A stretch of DNA of 64,000 nt from Sulfuricurvum kujiense DSM 16994 (lineage in GTDB: Bacteria; Campylobacterota; Campylobacteria; Campylobacterales; Sulfurimonadaceae). The stretch lies in contig NC_014762.1 in the NCBI RefSeq assembly GCF_000183725.1, forward strand, positions 2,480,001 to 2,544,000. Direction: 5' to 3'. Shown here piece after piece: positions 6,934 to 14,785 of this stretch. Each line of letters starts with the position of its first letter. Positions within the stretch are counted from its first letter, which is position 1. The notes under the pieces are model-generated. The model searched no databases. It was not told the DNA's origin and was given only the letters and a program-made list of their open reading frames with translations. The translations under genes were made by a program, and so were the position numbers.

Positions 6934-9137
6934 CAGAAGGTCATAATCAGTTCAGCGGTGACATTTCTTCCCGGCAATAATGAATACTGATAGACTGTTT
7001 CATCGGTCAGATTGTTCACGGAAAGGGAAGCTTTAAGCCCTTTGTTAATCACATAATCAACTTTCGCGTTCGTCATCCAATATGCATCATAACTTCCGAA
7101 TACCCCTCCGACATCCGCAGCGTTTGACTCTGTCGAGAATACTTCATCAGAATATTTTGTTTCTACCAATCCCGACCAATTTCCGTATTTCGCCGAAAGT
7201 GCCCCACTCCACATTCGTGTCGGAGTTTGTGCTAGTTTATTCCCTACCGTTGTAGGATCAGCTTCATTTTTTAACACTTCAGAATCGATATAAGAGTATG
7301 ATAAATCAAGATTTAGCCATGACGTTAAATTCACATTGGCAGTAAGTTCAATACCTTGAACACGTGCTTCACCCGCATTCGATTTCTCCTGATGGGTGGC
7401 ATCGATTCTTTTACCGTAAATCATATCTTTCAGCGTGGTTTGGTAGAGTGAAACTCCCGTTTTAAGATCCGTAGTAGCTCTCCATTCACCCCCTATTTCA
7501 TACGTCGTTGCAACTTCAGGTTTCAGATTCGGATTACTTTGGTAATATGTACTACAACAGTAGAGTGTCCCATATAATTCATAATTATCCGGTGCGCGAA
7601 ATGATTTTCCGGCAGATGCACGCAATGTAATATCCTCTATCGGCAAATAGACCACCGATAATTTTGGGCTAAATGCGTTGTCGCTTCGTTTATCGAAGGT
7701 ATTATCATAGGCTCCCGTACCGATTTTAAAGTTGTCTCCTTCCGTCTCCCATCGATCGTACCGTCCACCTGCATAAACGGTAAATGTATCACTTAAAGCA
7801 ATCTCATCTTGGATGAATATTGAACTTGTTGCTGATTTTCCGTAAGCTCCTTCCGTAGCGGAGCCCGTTACTGAATCTTCATCTCTCCAATTTGTAAGAT
7901 TATAAACTTTACGATCCAACTCGGTATTACGCTGATTCAATCCGACAGTGATGTAATTCATATCGCTCAATGCAAATGCGGTTTGTAGCAAAATATCGAT
8001 TGCTTCGCTCGGATTTTCCTTTCTGGTCCCCACACCGGAATAAAATGTAGCGCCCGTCCCTTTTTCGGTATACTGATTGTCGATTTTTGCTTTTGCTATC
8101 TCCATTTTAGTCTTATATTGATTAGCTATTTCTCCCTCATAACCTATAAAAACACGGGTACTCCCTTGCTCCAAAGGGGAGGTATTGGCAAAATCGCTCT
8201 CAGCCAGACTAATCTTATTGCTACCATCAATGCTCATACTTGTATTGCTGCTAACGACATTACCGCTTGAATCACGTAAATAAGAATGAAAATCGCCTTG
8301 ATCGGTTTTATAAACGTTGTAATTGATTCCTCCGTAGAGTTTCGATTTAGAATCTAAATCATAGGTCAGTTTTAATGTGGCATTGTTTTGTGTCCATGCC
8401 ATTTCACCTTTATCCCCAACAGTATAGGCGGACGCTCCGGCTGGAGTTGTTGTCGGTATACCACCCGTAACAGGTGTTATTCCCGCAGTTGTACCAGGAG
8501 TTTTTACAGCGAACTCATTCACATATCCGTCACGATCTTCTCGGCTGAGTCCAAGTGTTACACCTATTCCATTTTCATAATGATTGCGGTGATACAGTGC
8601 GAAATCGTTCCCTGCCGCATCTCCAAACCCTCTTTTATATCGCACGGTTGTTTCTGGTTTATTCGATTTCTTTGTTATGATATTGATAACCCCTCCGATA
8701 GCATTACTCCCATATAATGATGAAAATGCGCCCGGTACTACTTCGATGCGCTCGACATCATCCGTCAATACGGTTCTAAAGTCGACTTTGCTGGCAAACC
8801 CGTCCACCAATGGCACCCCATCCACCAAAACTGCCGTTCTTGAGGCATTCATACCCCGTAGTGTAAAACTCCCTGCTCCAGTCCCCTGACTCATTTGACC
8901 GTTCATCGGTGTCCCCATGCTAAGACCCGGAACCATCAATAATGCATCGCTAACACGCGAGACATTTCTTTGCTTTAATTCATCATTTGAAATGACCGTC
9001 ACCGAAGCAGGCGAATCGGACAAGGCTTGTTCCGTTTTAGTTGCCGTTATCGATACATTCCCTAAATCAGCTACTTCATTAGCATAAGCGCTGCTGCAAA
9101 ACAGTACAGCGGCCAGAGATATCTTAATATAAGACAT
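6933..9137 (-). CDS. TonB-dependent receptor, first gene of the left cassette
   Basis: A 734-residue receptor: signal peptide ending 'SSAYA', a TonB-box-like 'VSITATKTEQ' near residue 28, plug domain about residues 38-155 ('PGLSMG', 'LRGMNASRTAVLVDGVPL', 'GSNAIGGVINIITKK'), then a 22-strand-type barrel with 'LRASAGKSFRAP' and the final 'ELIMTF'. The plug and barrel look like the BtuB/CirA group. A CC pair sits in an extracellular loop near residue 528 ('LYCCSTYY'), which could bind a metal or form a disulfide. It opens the minus-strand operon and is divergent from the receptor at 9277, with a dyad operator in between. Ligand unknown. Confidence 0.92.
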   Translation of the reverse strand: MSYIKISLAAVLFCSSAYANEVADLGNVSITATKTEQALSDSPASVTVISNDELKQRNVSRVSDALLMVPGLSMGTPMNGQMSQGTGAGSFTLRGMNASRTAVLVDGVPLVDGFASKVDFRTVLTDDVERIEVVPGAFSSLYGSNAIGGVINIITKKSNKPETTVRYKRGFGDAAGNDFALYHRNHYENGIGVTLGLSREDRDGYVNEFAVKTPGTTAGITPVTGGIPTTTPAGASAYTVGDKGEMAWTQNNATLKLTYDLDSKSKLYGGINYNVYKTDQGDFHSYLRDSSGNVVSSNTSMSIDGSNKISLAESDFANTSPLEQGSTRVFIGYEGEIANQYKTKMEIAKAKIDNQYTEKGTGATFYSGVGTRKENPSEAIDILLQTAFALSDMNYITVGLNQRNTELDRKVYNLTNWRDEDSVTGSATEGAYGKSATSSIFIQDEIALSDTFTVYAGGRYDRWETEGDNFKIGTGAYDNTFDKRSDNAFSPKLSVVYLPIEDITLRASAGKSFRAPDNYELYGTLYCCSTYYQSNPNLKPEVATTYEIGGEWRATTDLKTGVSLYQTTLKDMIYGKRIDATHQEKSNAGEARVQGIELTANVNLTSWLNLDLSYSYIDSEVLKNEADPTTVGNKLAQTPTRMWSGALSAKYGNWSGLVETKYSDEVFSTESNAADVGGVFGSYDAYWMTNAKVDYVINKGLKASLSVNNLTDETVYQYSLLPGRNVTAELIMTF

Positions 9138-9180
9138 TAATATCCTTGCATTAAAAAATTGAAAGGATTATTTCAAAGAA

Positions 9181-9230
9181 GTGTTACATTAGTGTTAACT
9201 TAAACCGATGAATTAACACAAATGTAACAC
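9181..9230. promoter_or_regulatory. Inverted-repeat operator between the two divergent TonB receptor operons
   Basis: The 18-base arm at 9181-9198 (GTGTTACATTAGTGTTAA) is repeated in inverse at 9213-9230 with one mismatch, around a 14-base spacer. Inside each arm the hexamer GTGTTA occurs twice at 11-base spacing, the phasing used by OmpR/PhoB-type response regulators. The position, between two start codons 139 bases apart, fits an operator controlling both cassettes. The regulator is not encoded nearby. Confidence 0.7.
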
Positions 9231-9276
9231 TCTTTTATCATAATTCTATTTATTAACATAAACTTAAGGAATTGCG

Positions 9277-11535
9277 ATGGTAAATCCCCGCCGTATCACC
9301 CACAGCATCTTACTCTCCTCTTTGATTGCAGGATCATGCTTCGGATCAGAAAATCTCGGTATTATCAATGTCGATTCGACAACGATTGATGACCGGTTCG
9401 ACTCGAAACAAACGGAAGTTTCAAATACATCGACGATCAGCGGCGAGAGTGTTGATCAAGCCCATATTGAAAATATTCAGCAAGTGCTCAATAAAATTCC
9501 CGGACTCACAACCGAGGTAACGGGGGGAGACAAATTTAAGCTTCACATTCGCGGAGTCGAAAACCAAAGATATATGGGGGAAAAACCGGGTGTTGCCGTC
9601 GTTATCGACGGTGTTCCTGTTTTTGAACGGACCGGAAGCGTCAATATCGATTTGGACAATATCGAATCGATTAAAGTGGTAAAAGGGGGAGCTTCCTACC
9701 TGTTCGGCGAAGATGCGCTAAGCGGTGCCGTCATTATCACGACGAAAAAAGGGGCAAAAAACAGTTACAGCGCCGTAGGGGCTGAAACGGGAAGTTTCGG
9801 ATTCCGAAAATATCTTGCACGTGCCGGCTACGCCAATGACAAATTGAACTTTTACGTTCAAGGGTCAAAACGGACAACCGACGGCTATTGGGAAAACGGG
9901 GGATATGACAACAAATATCTTAACTCAAAATTTCAATACTATATCGATGAAACGAGTGACATAACCGCCGGTATCGAACTCTCTGACCGTATGAAAGACA
10001 GCCACGGTACCGTCAAAGGGGCAAGCGAAGCGGAAAGCAACCCTGAAAGCGCTTATAACGGCACCGGAGATCGGGATTATTCCCGTAAATTTGACGTATC
10101 GTTGGCCAAATATTTTGTAACCTACGCCAAAGAGCTGAACTCAAACTCCAACCTCCTTGTAAACGTCTACCAATACAATGACGATACCAATTTCATCAGT
10201 GCCCCGATCAAATACGATCTAACCGGAGCCTCCGTAACCGATGACGATGCGTACGCCACCAACAACGACTATTTTCAAATCCAAAGAGGGATCAAAAGTG
10301 AGTTGAGAACTTCGGGGAATAGTTTTGCAACCCTTTTCGGGATCGACCTGCGGGATAATTATTATGAGAATAAAACCAATATCCAGCAGAGCTATTGCAC
10401 ACGTTTGAACTTTGCCGGAACCGCCTGTTATTCCGATGCCTATAAAGTATATGCGGGGACTATTACCGGAGATGATAAAACCGATGAAAACGTCTATGCT
10501 CTCTACGGTGAAGTCAAATATGCCCTCAATGATGATTTTGTCGTAACAACGAATGCCCGATATGACCGTATCGAAATGGATTATGATGATGGCTTGCACG
10601 ACATCAGACTCGACAAAAAATTTGATGTCGGTTCGTATCGATTAGGGTCCACGTATGTGTTGAACGATGCCACATCACTGTATGCCAACGTTTCGACCGG
10701 CTTTAGAACACCTACCGTCTCTCAGCTATTCTCCGGCGATATCGACCCGACCAATACCAAAGTCGAAAGCAATCACGACTTAAAACCGGAAGTATCTTAT
10801 AACTATGAGATAGGGCTTCGAGGGAATACCGCCTTCTTCGATTACGATGTCGCGGCATTCTTGATCAACAGAAATAATTACATTATGGCGAATGTCGGAC
10901 AATACTCATCAGTCGATCCGTCAAATCCTTCTTACAGCGTAACGCAGTACGATAACATCGGCGGAATGCGAAACAAAGGGATCGAACTCGCCTTAAACAC
11001 CGACAGAAAAAAAAGTGTTTATCTCGATATAGCCTATTCGTATATCGATGCAAAATTTACCGAATATGAAAATTTCAATCTGACCCTCGGAAATTCGTAC
11101 GGGCAATACAAATCGGGAGCAGCATTTACAAACCCGAGCAAACAATATACCATCGAGCACTACGATCTTACAGGAAATACCGTCCCTCGCGTTCCGAAAC
11201 ATACCCTGAACATCAGTCTCAATTACAACTACAACGACAACCTGCTTTTAAGCTCGGAAATCAATGCGAAATCGAGCTACTACGCCGATGAGATGAACAA
11301 AATCGAAATTGCGGGCCAAGCGACGTTAAACCTTCTTGCAAACTATGTTTACAAAACGGATAAAAGCAAATGGGAGTTTTTCGCCCGTGTTGATAACGTA
11401 TTCGATAAGTTCTATTACAACACGGCACGATCAAGCGGTGATGCCAACAATGACGGTGTGTTTAATTCCGAAGACTTATCCATCACCGTCAATCCGGGAC
11501 GTGTCTATACCGCAGGCTTGTCAATCAAATTTTAA
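9277..11535 (+). CDS. TonB-dependent receptor, first gene of the right cassette
   Basis: A 752-residue receptor with AAGGA ribosome site, signal peptide ending near 'AGSCFGS', plug domain about residues 45-165 ('IQQVLNKIPGL', 'IRGVENQ', 'GASYLFGEDALSGAVIITTKK') and a barrel ending 'GLSIKF'. The segment 'STGFRTPTVSQLF' and the 'ATLNLLANYVYK' and 'VDNVFDKFYYNT' segments are typical of siderophore-class receptors. Residues 721-734 form a dockerin/EF-hand-like loop ('GDANNDGVFNSEDL') with Asp or Asn at positions 1, 3, 5 and 12, placed in the last extracellular loop. It begins the plus-strand operon that runs on into a DUF4198-like protein and a polyferredoxin. Ligand not known. Confidence 0.92.
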   Translation: MVNPRRITHSILLSSLIAGSCFGSENLGIINVDSTTIDDRFDSKQTEVSNTSTISGESVDQAHIENIQQVLNKIPGLTTEVTGGDKFKLHIRGVENQRYMGEKPGVAVVIDGVPVFERTGSVNIDLDNIESIKVVKGGASYLFGEDALSGAVIITTKKGAKNSYSAVGAETGSFGFRKYLARAGYANDKLNFYVQGSKRTTDGYWENGGYDNKYLNSKFQYYIDETSDITAGIELSDRMKDSHGTVKGASEAESNPESAYNGTGDRDYSRKFDVSLAKYFVTYAKELNSNSNLLVNVYQYNDDTNFISAPIKYDLTGASVTDDDAYATNNDYFQIQRGIKSELRTSGNSFATLFGIDLRDNYYENKTNIQQSYCTRLNFAGTACYSDAYKVYAGTITGDDKTDENVYALYGEVKYALNDDFVVTTNARYDRIEMDYDDGLHDIRLDKKFDVGSYRLGSTYVLNDATSLYANVSTGFRTPTVSQLFSGDIDPTNTKVESNHDLKPEVSYNYEIGLRGNTAFFDYDVAAFLINRNNYIMANVGQYSSVDPSNPSYSVTQYDNIGGMRNKGIELALNTDRKKSVYLDIAYSYIDAKFTEYENFNLTLGNSYGQYKSGAAFTNPSKQYTIEHYDLTGNTVPRVPKHTLNISLNYNYNDNLLLSSEINAKSSYYADEMNKIEIAGQATLNLLANYVYKTDKSKWEFFARVDNVFDKFYYNTARSSGDANNDGVFNSEDLSITVNPGRVYTAGLSIKF

Positions 11536-11544
11536 GGAGACAAG

Positions 11545-12363
11545 ATGAAAAAAGCAGTTTTGACTCTCATTGCCGCCGCGACCCTTTGGGGATACGGCGA
11601 CGGTGCCGTTTATTGGGCTCCTCACGGATGCGATGAAGGAAAAGCGGCCGCATCCAAACACGGCGGCCACGGTAAAGGGGAAAGCGCCATGTTCGCCCTC
11701 ATGAACAGAGATGGAAACGCTTCGGCGCAGCTGATCCTTCCGGATCTATCTGCTAAGCCTTTGAGCTTTAAACGCAATACCGTAATGCTTCCAAAACCTC
11801 CGATGGGAGGGTATTACGCGGTAGTGGCAGAAGGTAACGGCACCAACACCGTATTTAGCGCCGTACGCTATCTTAGCCTTCAAGGGCGCCCTTCCAAAAT
11901 CTCTCCGACAAAACTCACTGCTCTGAGCAAATCCGTATTGGAAATCGTCCCCGATCCTCTGCACCGTGAGCATGACCGATATACCGCTTCCAAATCGTAC
12001 CGCTTTGTTCTCCGTTTTCACGATCAGGTGCTGGCGAACACCGCCGTATCCTTGCAGACGCATAACACTCCCGCACAAACCGTTACGACGGATGGTGCGG
12101 GAAAATTCACGATCACCCTTCCCGACGATTTTAAAAATGTACGGATCGGCAGAAGCGAAAACAAACCCTCTGAATTCCTCCTTACCGCCCAATACCGTGA
12201 GGGTGAAACACTTTATCAAAGTTCTCTGAGTATGCCCTATTCGCTTAATCCGAACGATTACTGGCAATCTCAAAGCTACGGAGCCGGAGCTATTTTTATC
12301 GGCTTCTTAGGGGGGATTTTCCTCTATCGACGAAGCAAGACCAAAGGAGCAAAACGTGGATAA
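11545..12363 (+). CDS. Periplasmic DUF4198-like protein with His-rich N-terminus and membrane anchor (right cassette)
   Basis: A 272-residue protein: signal peptide of about 20 residues, a Cys/His stretch ('APHGCDEG', 'KHGGHGKG') near residues 26-45, a beta-rich domain with the DUF4198-style 'LEIVPDPL' near residue 132 followed by 'TDGAGKFTITLPDD', and one transmembrane helix near residues 247-262 with a basic cytoplasmic tail. COG5266/DUF4198 members include periplasmic proteins of nickel and cobalt uptake. It starts 9 bases after the TonB receptor and overlaps the polyferredoxin gene by 8 bases. It has the same place in the cassette and the same topology as the protein at 5983, so the two are taken as paralogues. 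Metal binding is an inference from the His/Cys residues. Confidence 0.75.
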   Translation: MKKAVLTLIAAATLWGYGDGAVYWAPHGCDEGKAAASKHGGHGKGESAMFALMNRDGNASAQLILPDLSAKPLSFKRNTVMLPKPPMGGYYAVVAEGNGTNTVFSAVRYLSLQGRPSKISPTKLTALSKSVLEIVPDPLHREHDRYTASKSYRFVLRFHDQVLANTAVSLQTHNTPAQTVTTDGAGKFTITLPDDFKNVRIGRSENKPSEFLLTAQYREGETLYQSSLSMPYSLNPNDYWQSQSYGAGAIFIGFLGGIFLYRRSKTKGAKRG

Positions 12364-13357
12364 ATTGTTAACGTTGACGGCACTTAGACGGGTCATCCAG
12401 CTCACCGCTTTTGTCTTTTTTGTCTATGGGGCAATGATTTTCGCTACCTTTTACACCGGGGACAAACTCACCCAAAGTCTCCCCGCCCTCTCATGCGCCT
12501 ATGATCAGAGCGGGGGAGATTTTTGTGCGCTGATCCCATTACAGCATCAGATGGATCACCGAGTGTCGAGTATCTTCACCCAAGGTGAAAAAGTTCTGCC
12601 TGCATTGATGGGAACCCTCATCACACTCGGAACCGTTGCCGTACTCATCCTTATACTCAATAAAGCCTTTTGCGGATGGCTCTGTCCGCTCGGATTTTTC
12701 CAAGAGACTATAGGGATGATCGGAACCAAACTGGGCCTCACTCAGATGGGAACTCTTTCACGTGAAACGATTACGAAAATCCGCCCGATCAAATGGTTTA
12801 TATTTCTCTTTTTGGTACTCATTCTCCCCCTTTTGACCGGTATCGGCTTTCTCGGGCATGAATGGGGAAATCCGTATTGCTCGATCTGCCCCAGCCGTAT
12901 CATGACGACCGCCATGACGGGAGATATGTCGCAAGTCTATATTTCTCAGGCGAATTGGGGCTATTTTGCCCTCTCACTGATTGCCGATTTGCTGTTCGGA
13001 CTGATGATCGCTCTGGCACTGTTCGTAAGAGCACCTTTCTGTCGTATCTGTCCGATCCTGCCGATGCAGACATTGTTTAAAAAGATCGGGCTGCTCCGCC
13101 TTGTGAAAAACGGCTCGTCCAGCTGCGAATCGTGCGGTAACTGCGTCAAAGCGTGTCCTATGGATATTTACGAGATACAAGAATCGGCGGAAAATAAAAA
13201 TATTACCCATGCCGACTGTACACTCTGCGGCCGATGCATCGAGTTCTGCCCGCATGACGGTGTTATGAATTTCAAATACGGCCCTGTTACGATTCTCTCT
13301 TCGTCCAAAGAAGGATTTAAAAAACGGACAAAAATTGATAAATGGTGGAGAGGCTAA
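12356..13357 (+). CDS. NapH/CcoG-like membrane polyferredoxin (right cassette)
   Basis: A 333-residue membrane protein with a GTG start chosen because AAAGGAG lies just upstream. It has about five transmembrane segments, 'CGWLCP' near residue 104, 'CSICPSR' near 176, 'CRICP' near 226, and two C-terminal ferredoxin motifs ('CESCGNCVKAC', 'CTLCGRCIEFC'). The first periplasmic loop carries C47, C57, H64 and H68, the same Cys-Cys-His-His pattern as the paralogue at 4983. Relatives hand electrons from quinol to redox partners (NapH, NosR) or reduce Cu(II) (CcoG). Here it probably reduces the cargo of the TonB receptor or a periplasmic partner; this is inference from context. Confidence 0.85.
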   Translation: MDKLLTLTALRRVIQLTAFVFFVYGAMIFATFYTGDKLTQSLPALSCAYDQSGGDFCALIPLQHQMDHRVSSIFTQGEKVLPALMGTLITLGTVAVLILILNKAFCGWLCPLGFFQETIGMIGTKLGLTQMGTLSRETITKIRPIKWFIFLFLVLILPLLTGIGFLGHEWGNPYCSICPSRIMTTAMTGDMSQVYISQANWGYFALSLIADLLFGLMIALALFVRAPFCRICPILPMQTLFKKIGLLRLVKNGSSSCESCGNCVKACPMDIYEIQESAENKNITHADCTLCGRCIEFCPHDGVMNFKYGPVTILSSSKEGFKKRTKIDKWWRG

Positions 13358-13360
13358 GTC

Positions 13361-14011
13361 GTGGAAGCGATGACCCTACTCTCTTTATTCCTTGTTGCTC
13401 TTTCTTACGGCGCCACCGCATGCATGCTTACCTGCATGCCGCTGCTCTCACCGATTCTTTTGGCGAACAGCGCAACGCGGCAGCAAAGCCTTAAAGTGCT
13501 CCTCCCTATCAGTCTGGGTCGTATCAGCGGCTATATCGTACTATCGCTTATCGCCTTTGCAGGTTCCTCTCTCCTAAAAAATATCATAGCCGACAAAACA
13601 CTGATAGGATATTTGCTGGGGGCACTTACCATTTTTCTCGCTGGGCGCTTATGGTTTTCACTAAAAGCCGGTTCATCGTGCTGCAGCTCAACGCCCCAAC
13701 AAACGCCTCAAGGAAATTTCGCCCTATTCTTTACCGGACTTCTTCTTTCTATGTCATTGTGTGCCCCCGTCATAACCATGATGACACTGAGTGCCGCTAC
13801 CCATTCCATAGGATGGGCGATATCCTACGGAGCTGTATTCGGCCTGGGTGCGACATTGCTATGGTTTCTCTTTTTTTCCGTCGTTCTCACCGCTATTCTC
13901 AAAGAGAGCCTCGTCCATCTCTCACGCTATCGAGGATTTCTTCAACACGCGGCACCGATTCTTCTCGCAGGGATCGGAATCGCAATTATAAAAGGATGGA
14001 TATACCTATGA
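13361..14011 (+). CDS. SafE/CcdA-like polytopic membrane protein (COG2836 type)
   Basis: A 216-residue protein with about six transmembrane helices. The first helix contains 'CMLTCMP', a CxxxC pair, and a 'SSCCSS' cluster lies in the central loop near residues 103-108. This resembles the sulfite exporter TauE/SafE-CcdA superfamily, whose COG2836 branch often stands next to ccoG/ccoI copper genes. It starts at GTG 13361, 3 bases after the polyferredoxin stop; an ATG three codons later is an alternative. It could carry reductant or a thiophilic metal across the membrane. Family placement is moderate, function open. Confidence 0.65.
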   Translation: MEAMTLLSLFLVALSYGATACMLTCMPLLSPILLANSATRQQSLKVLLPISLGRISGYIVLSLIAFAGSSLLKNIIADKTLIGYLLGALTIFLAGRLWFSLKAGSSCCSSTPQQTPQGNFALFFTGLLLSMSLCAPVITMMTLSAATHSIGWAISYGAVFGLGATLLWFLFFSVVLTAILKESLVHLSRYRGFLQHAAPILLAGIGIAIIKGWIYL

Positions 14012-14709
14012 CCGCCGCACGAAAATCATTTCTCCTCTCTTTAGTGTTTCATACCCTGATGGGTTCATTGGCTTTTTTTGTTTTGATCCAAATGCGCACT
14101 CCGCCCCCTATGGTGAAAATTCCACTCCAACACATAACATTAGTCTCTTTGAGCGATAGTGCTCCCATTCCTAAAACTGAGAAAATTGTCTCACCGAAGC
14201 CTGATATTACACCGCCCATGCCGATTAAACCGCTAACGTCTCAGCCGACCCCTTCCGCCAAAGCGCAAAACTCAAAACCAACTCCCATTCAAACCGCGCC
14301 GAGTCAAACACTCTCCCCGGTTCAAACCGTATCGGCACCGCCATCATCTCAACCGAGTGTTCAAAATGCACCGGCTGCCGAAGCGGTCCAATCTCCCGCA
14401 AAACCTAAAATCGATATTGCGGCGGAAAAGAGGGCTTTTTTTGCCTCTTTGCGTTCAACGATTCAAAACCATTTGCGCTATCCGAGCGCCGCACGCCGCA
14501 GAGGAATGGAAGGAGAAGTCGGAGTCCGTTTCAGCCTTTCGAACAATGGAACCATCAATGCCATATCGATCCGACACGGAGCAGAGATTTTTCATAATTC
14601 GGCAAAAACAGCCGTTGCTTCGGCTTCCGGAATCAACGTGCCGAAAAACCTCGTAGACTCGTTGCCGATGGAGATAGAACTAACCTTGGAGTTCAGACTC
14701 AACAGCTGA
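14008..14709 (+). CDS. TonB-like energy transducer protein
   Basis: A 233-residue protein started at the ATG that overlaps the previous stop by ATGA; an ATG 12 bases upstream lacks a ribosome site, and the much longer open frame upstream lies inside the previous gene. It has one N-terminal transmembrane helix (about residues 8-27), a Pro/Ser/Thr/Gln-rich periplasmic stretch (about 33-140) and a C-terminal TonB domain ('YPSAARRRGMEGEVGVRF' near residue 155). It would couple ExbB/ExbD energy to the receptors of these cassettes. No exbB or exbD is seen in the window, so those must lie elsewhere. Confidence 0.88.
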   Translation: MTAARKSFLLSLVFHTLMGSLAFFVLIQMRTPPPMVKIPLQHITLVSLSDSAPIPKTEKIVSPKPDITPPMPIKPLTSQPTPSAKAQNSKPTPIQTAPSQTLSPVQTVSAPPSSQPSVQNAPAAEAVQSPAKPKIDIAAEKRAFFASLRSTIQNHLRYPSAARRRGMEGEVGVRFSLSNNGTINAISIRHGAEIFHNSAKTAVASASGINVPKNLVDSLPMEIELTLEFRLNS

Positions 14710-14734
14710 TTCAAAAGCCAACATTATTTAATTT

Positions 14735-14740
14735 TATGAT
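14735..14740 (+). promoter_or_regulatory. Possible -10 element upstream of the porin-like gene
   Basis: TATGAT in a T-rich context, 45 bases before the GTG start at 14786. The 76-base gap between TonB and the porin is the largest inside the plus-strand cassette, so a second promoter here is plausible. Confidence 0.35.
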
Positions 14741-14785
14741 ACTATTAGCCACTGTTTAACTGATCCATTCGTTAGAGGATTCTAC

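Noticed and set aside
13651-14007. Upstream extension of the TonB frame, which would make a 352-residue protein
   Set aside because: This part lies within the SafE-like gene in another frame; the real start at 14008 has an ATGA overlap and a proper membrane helix directly after it.
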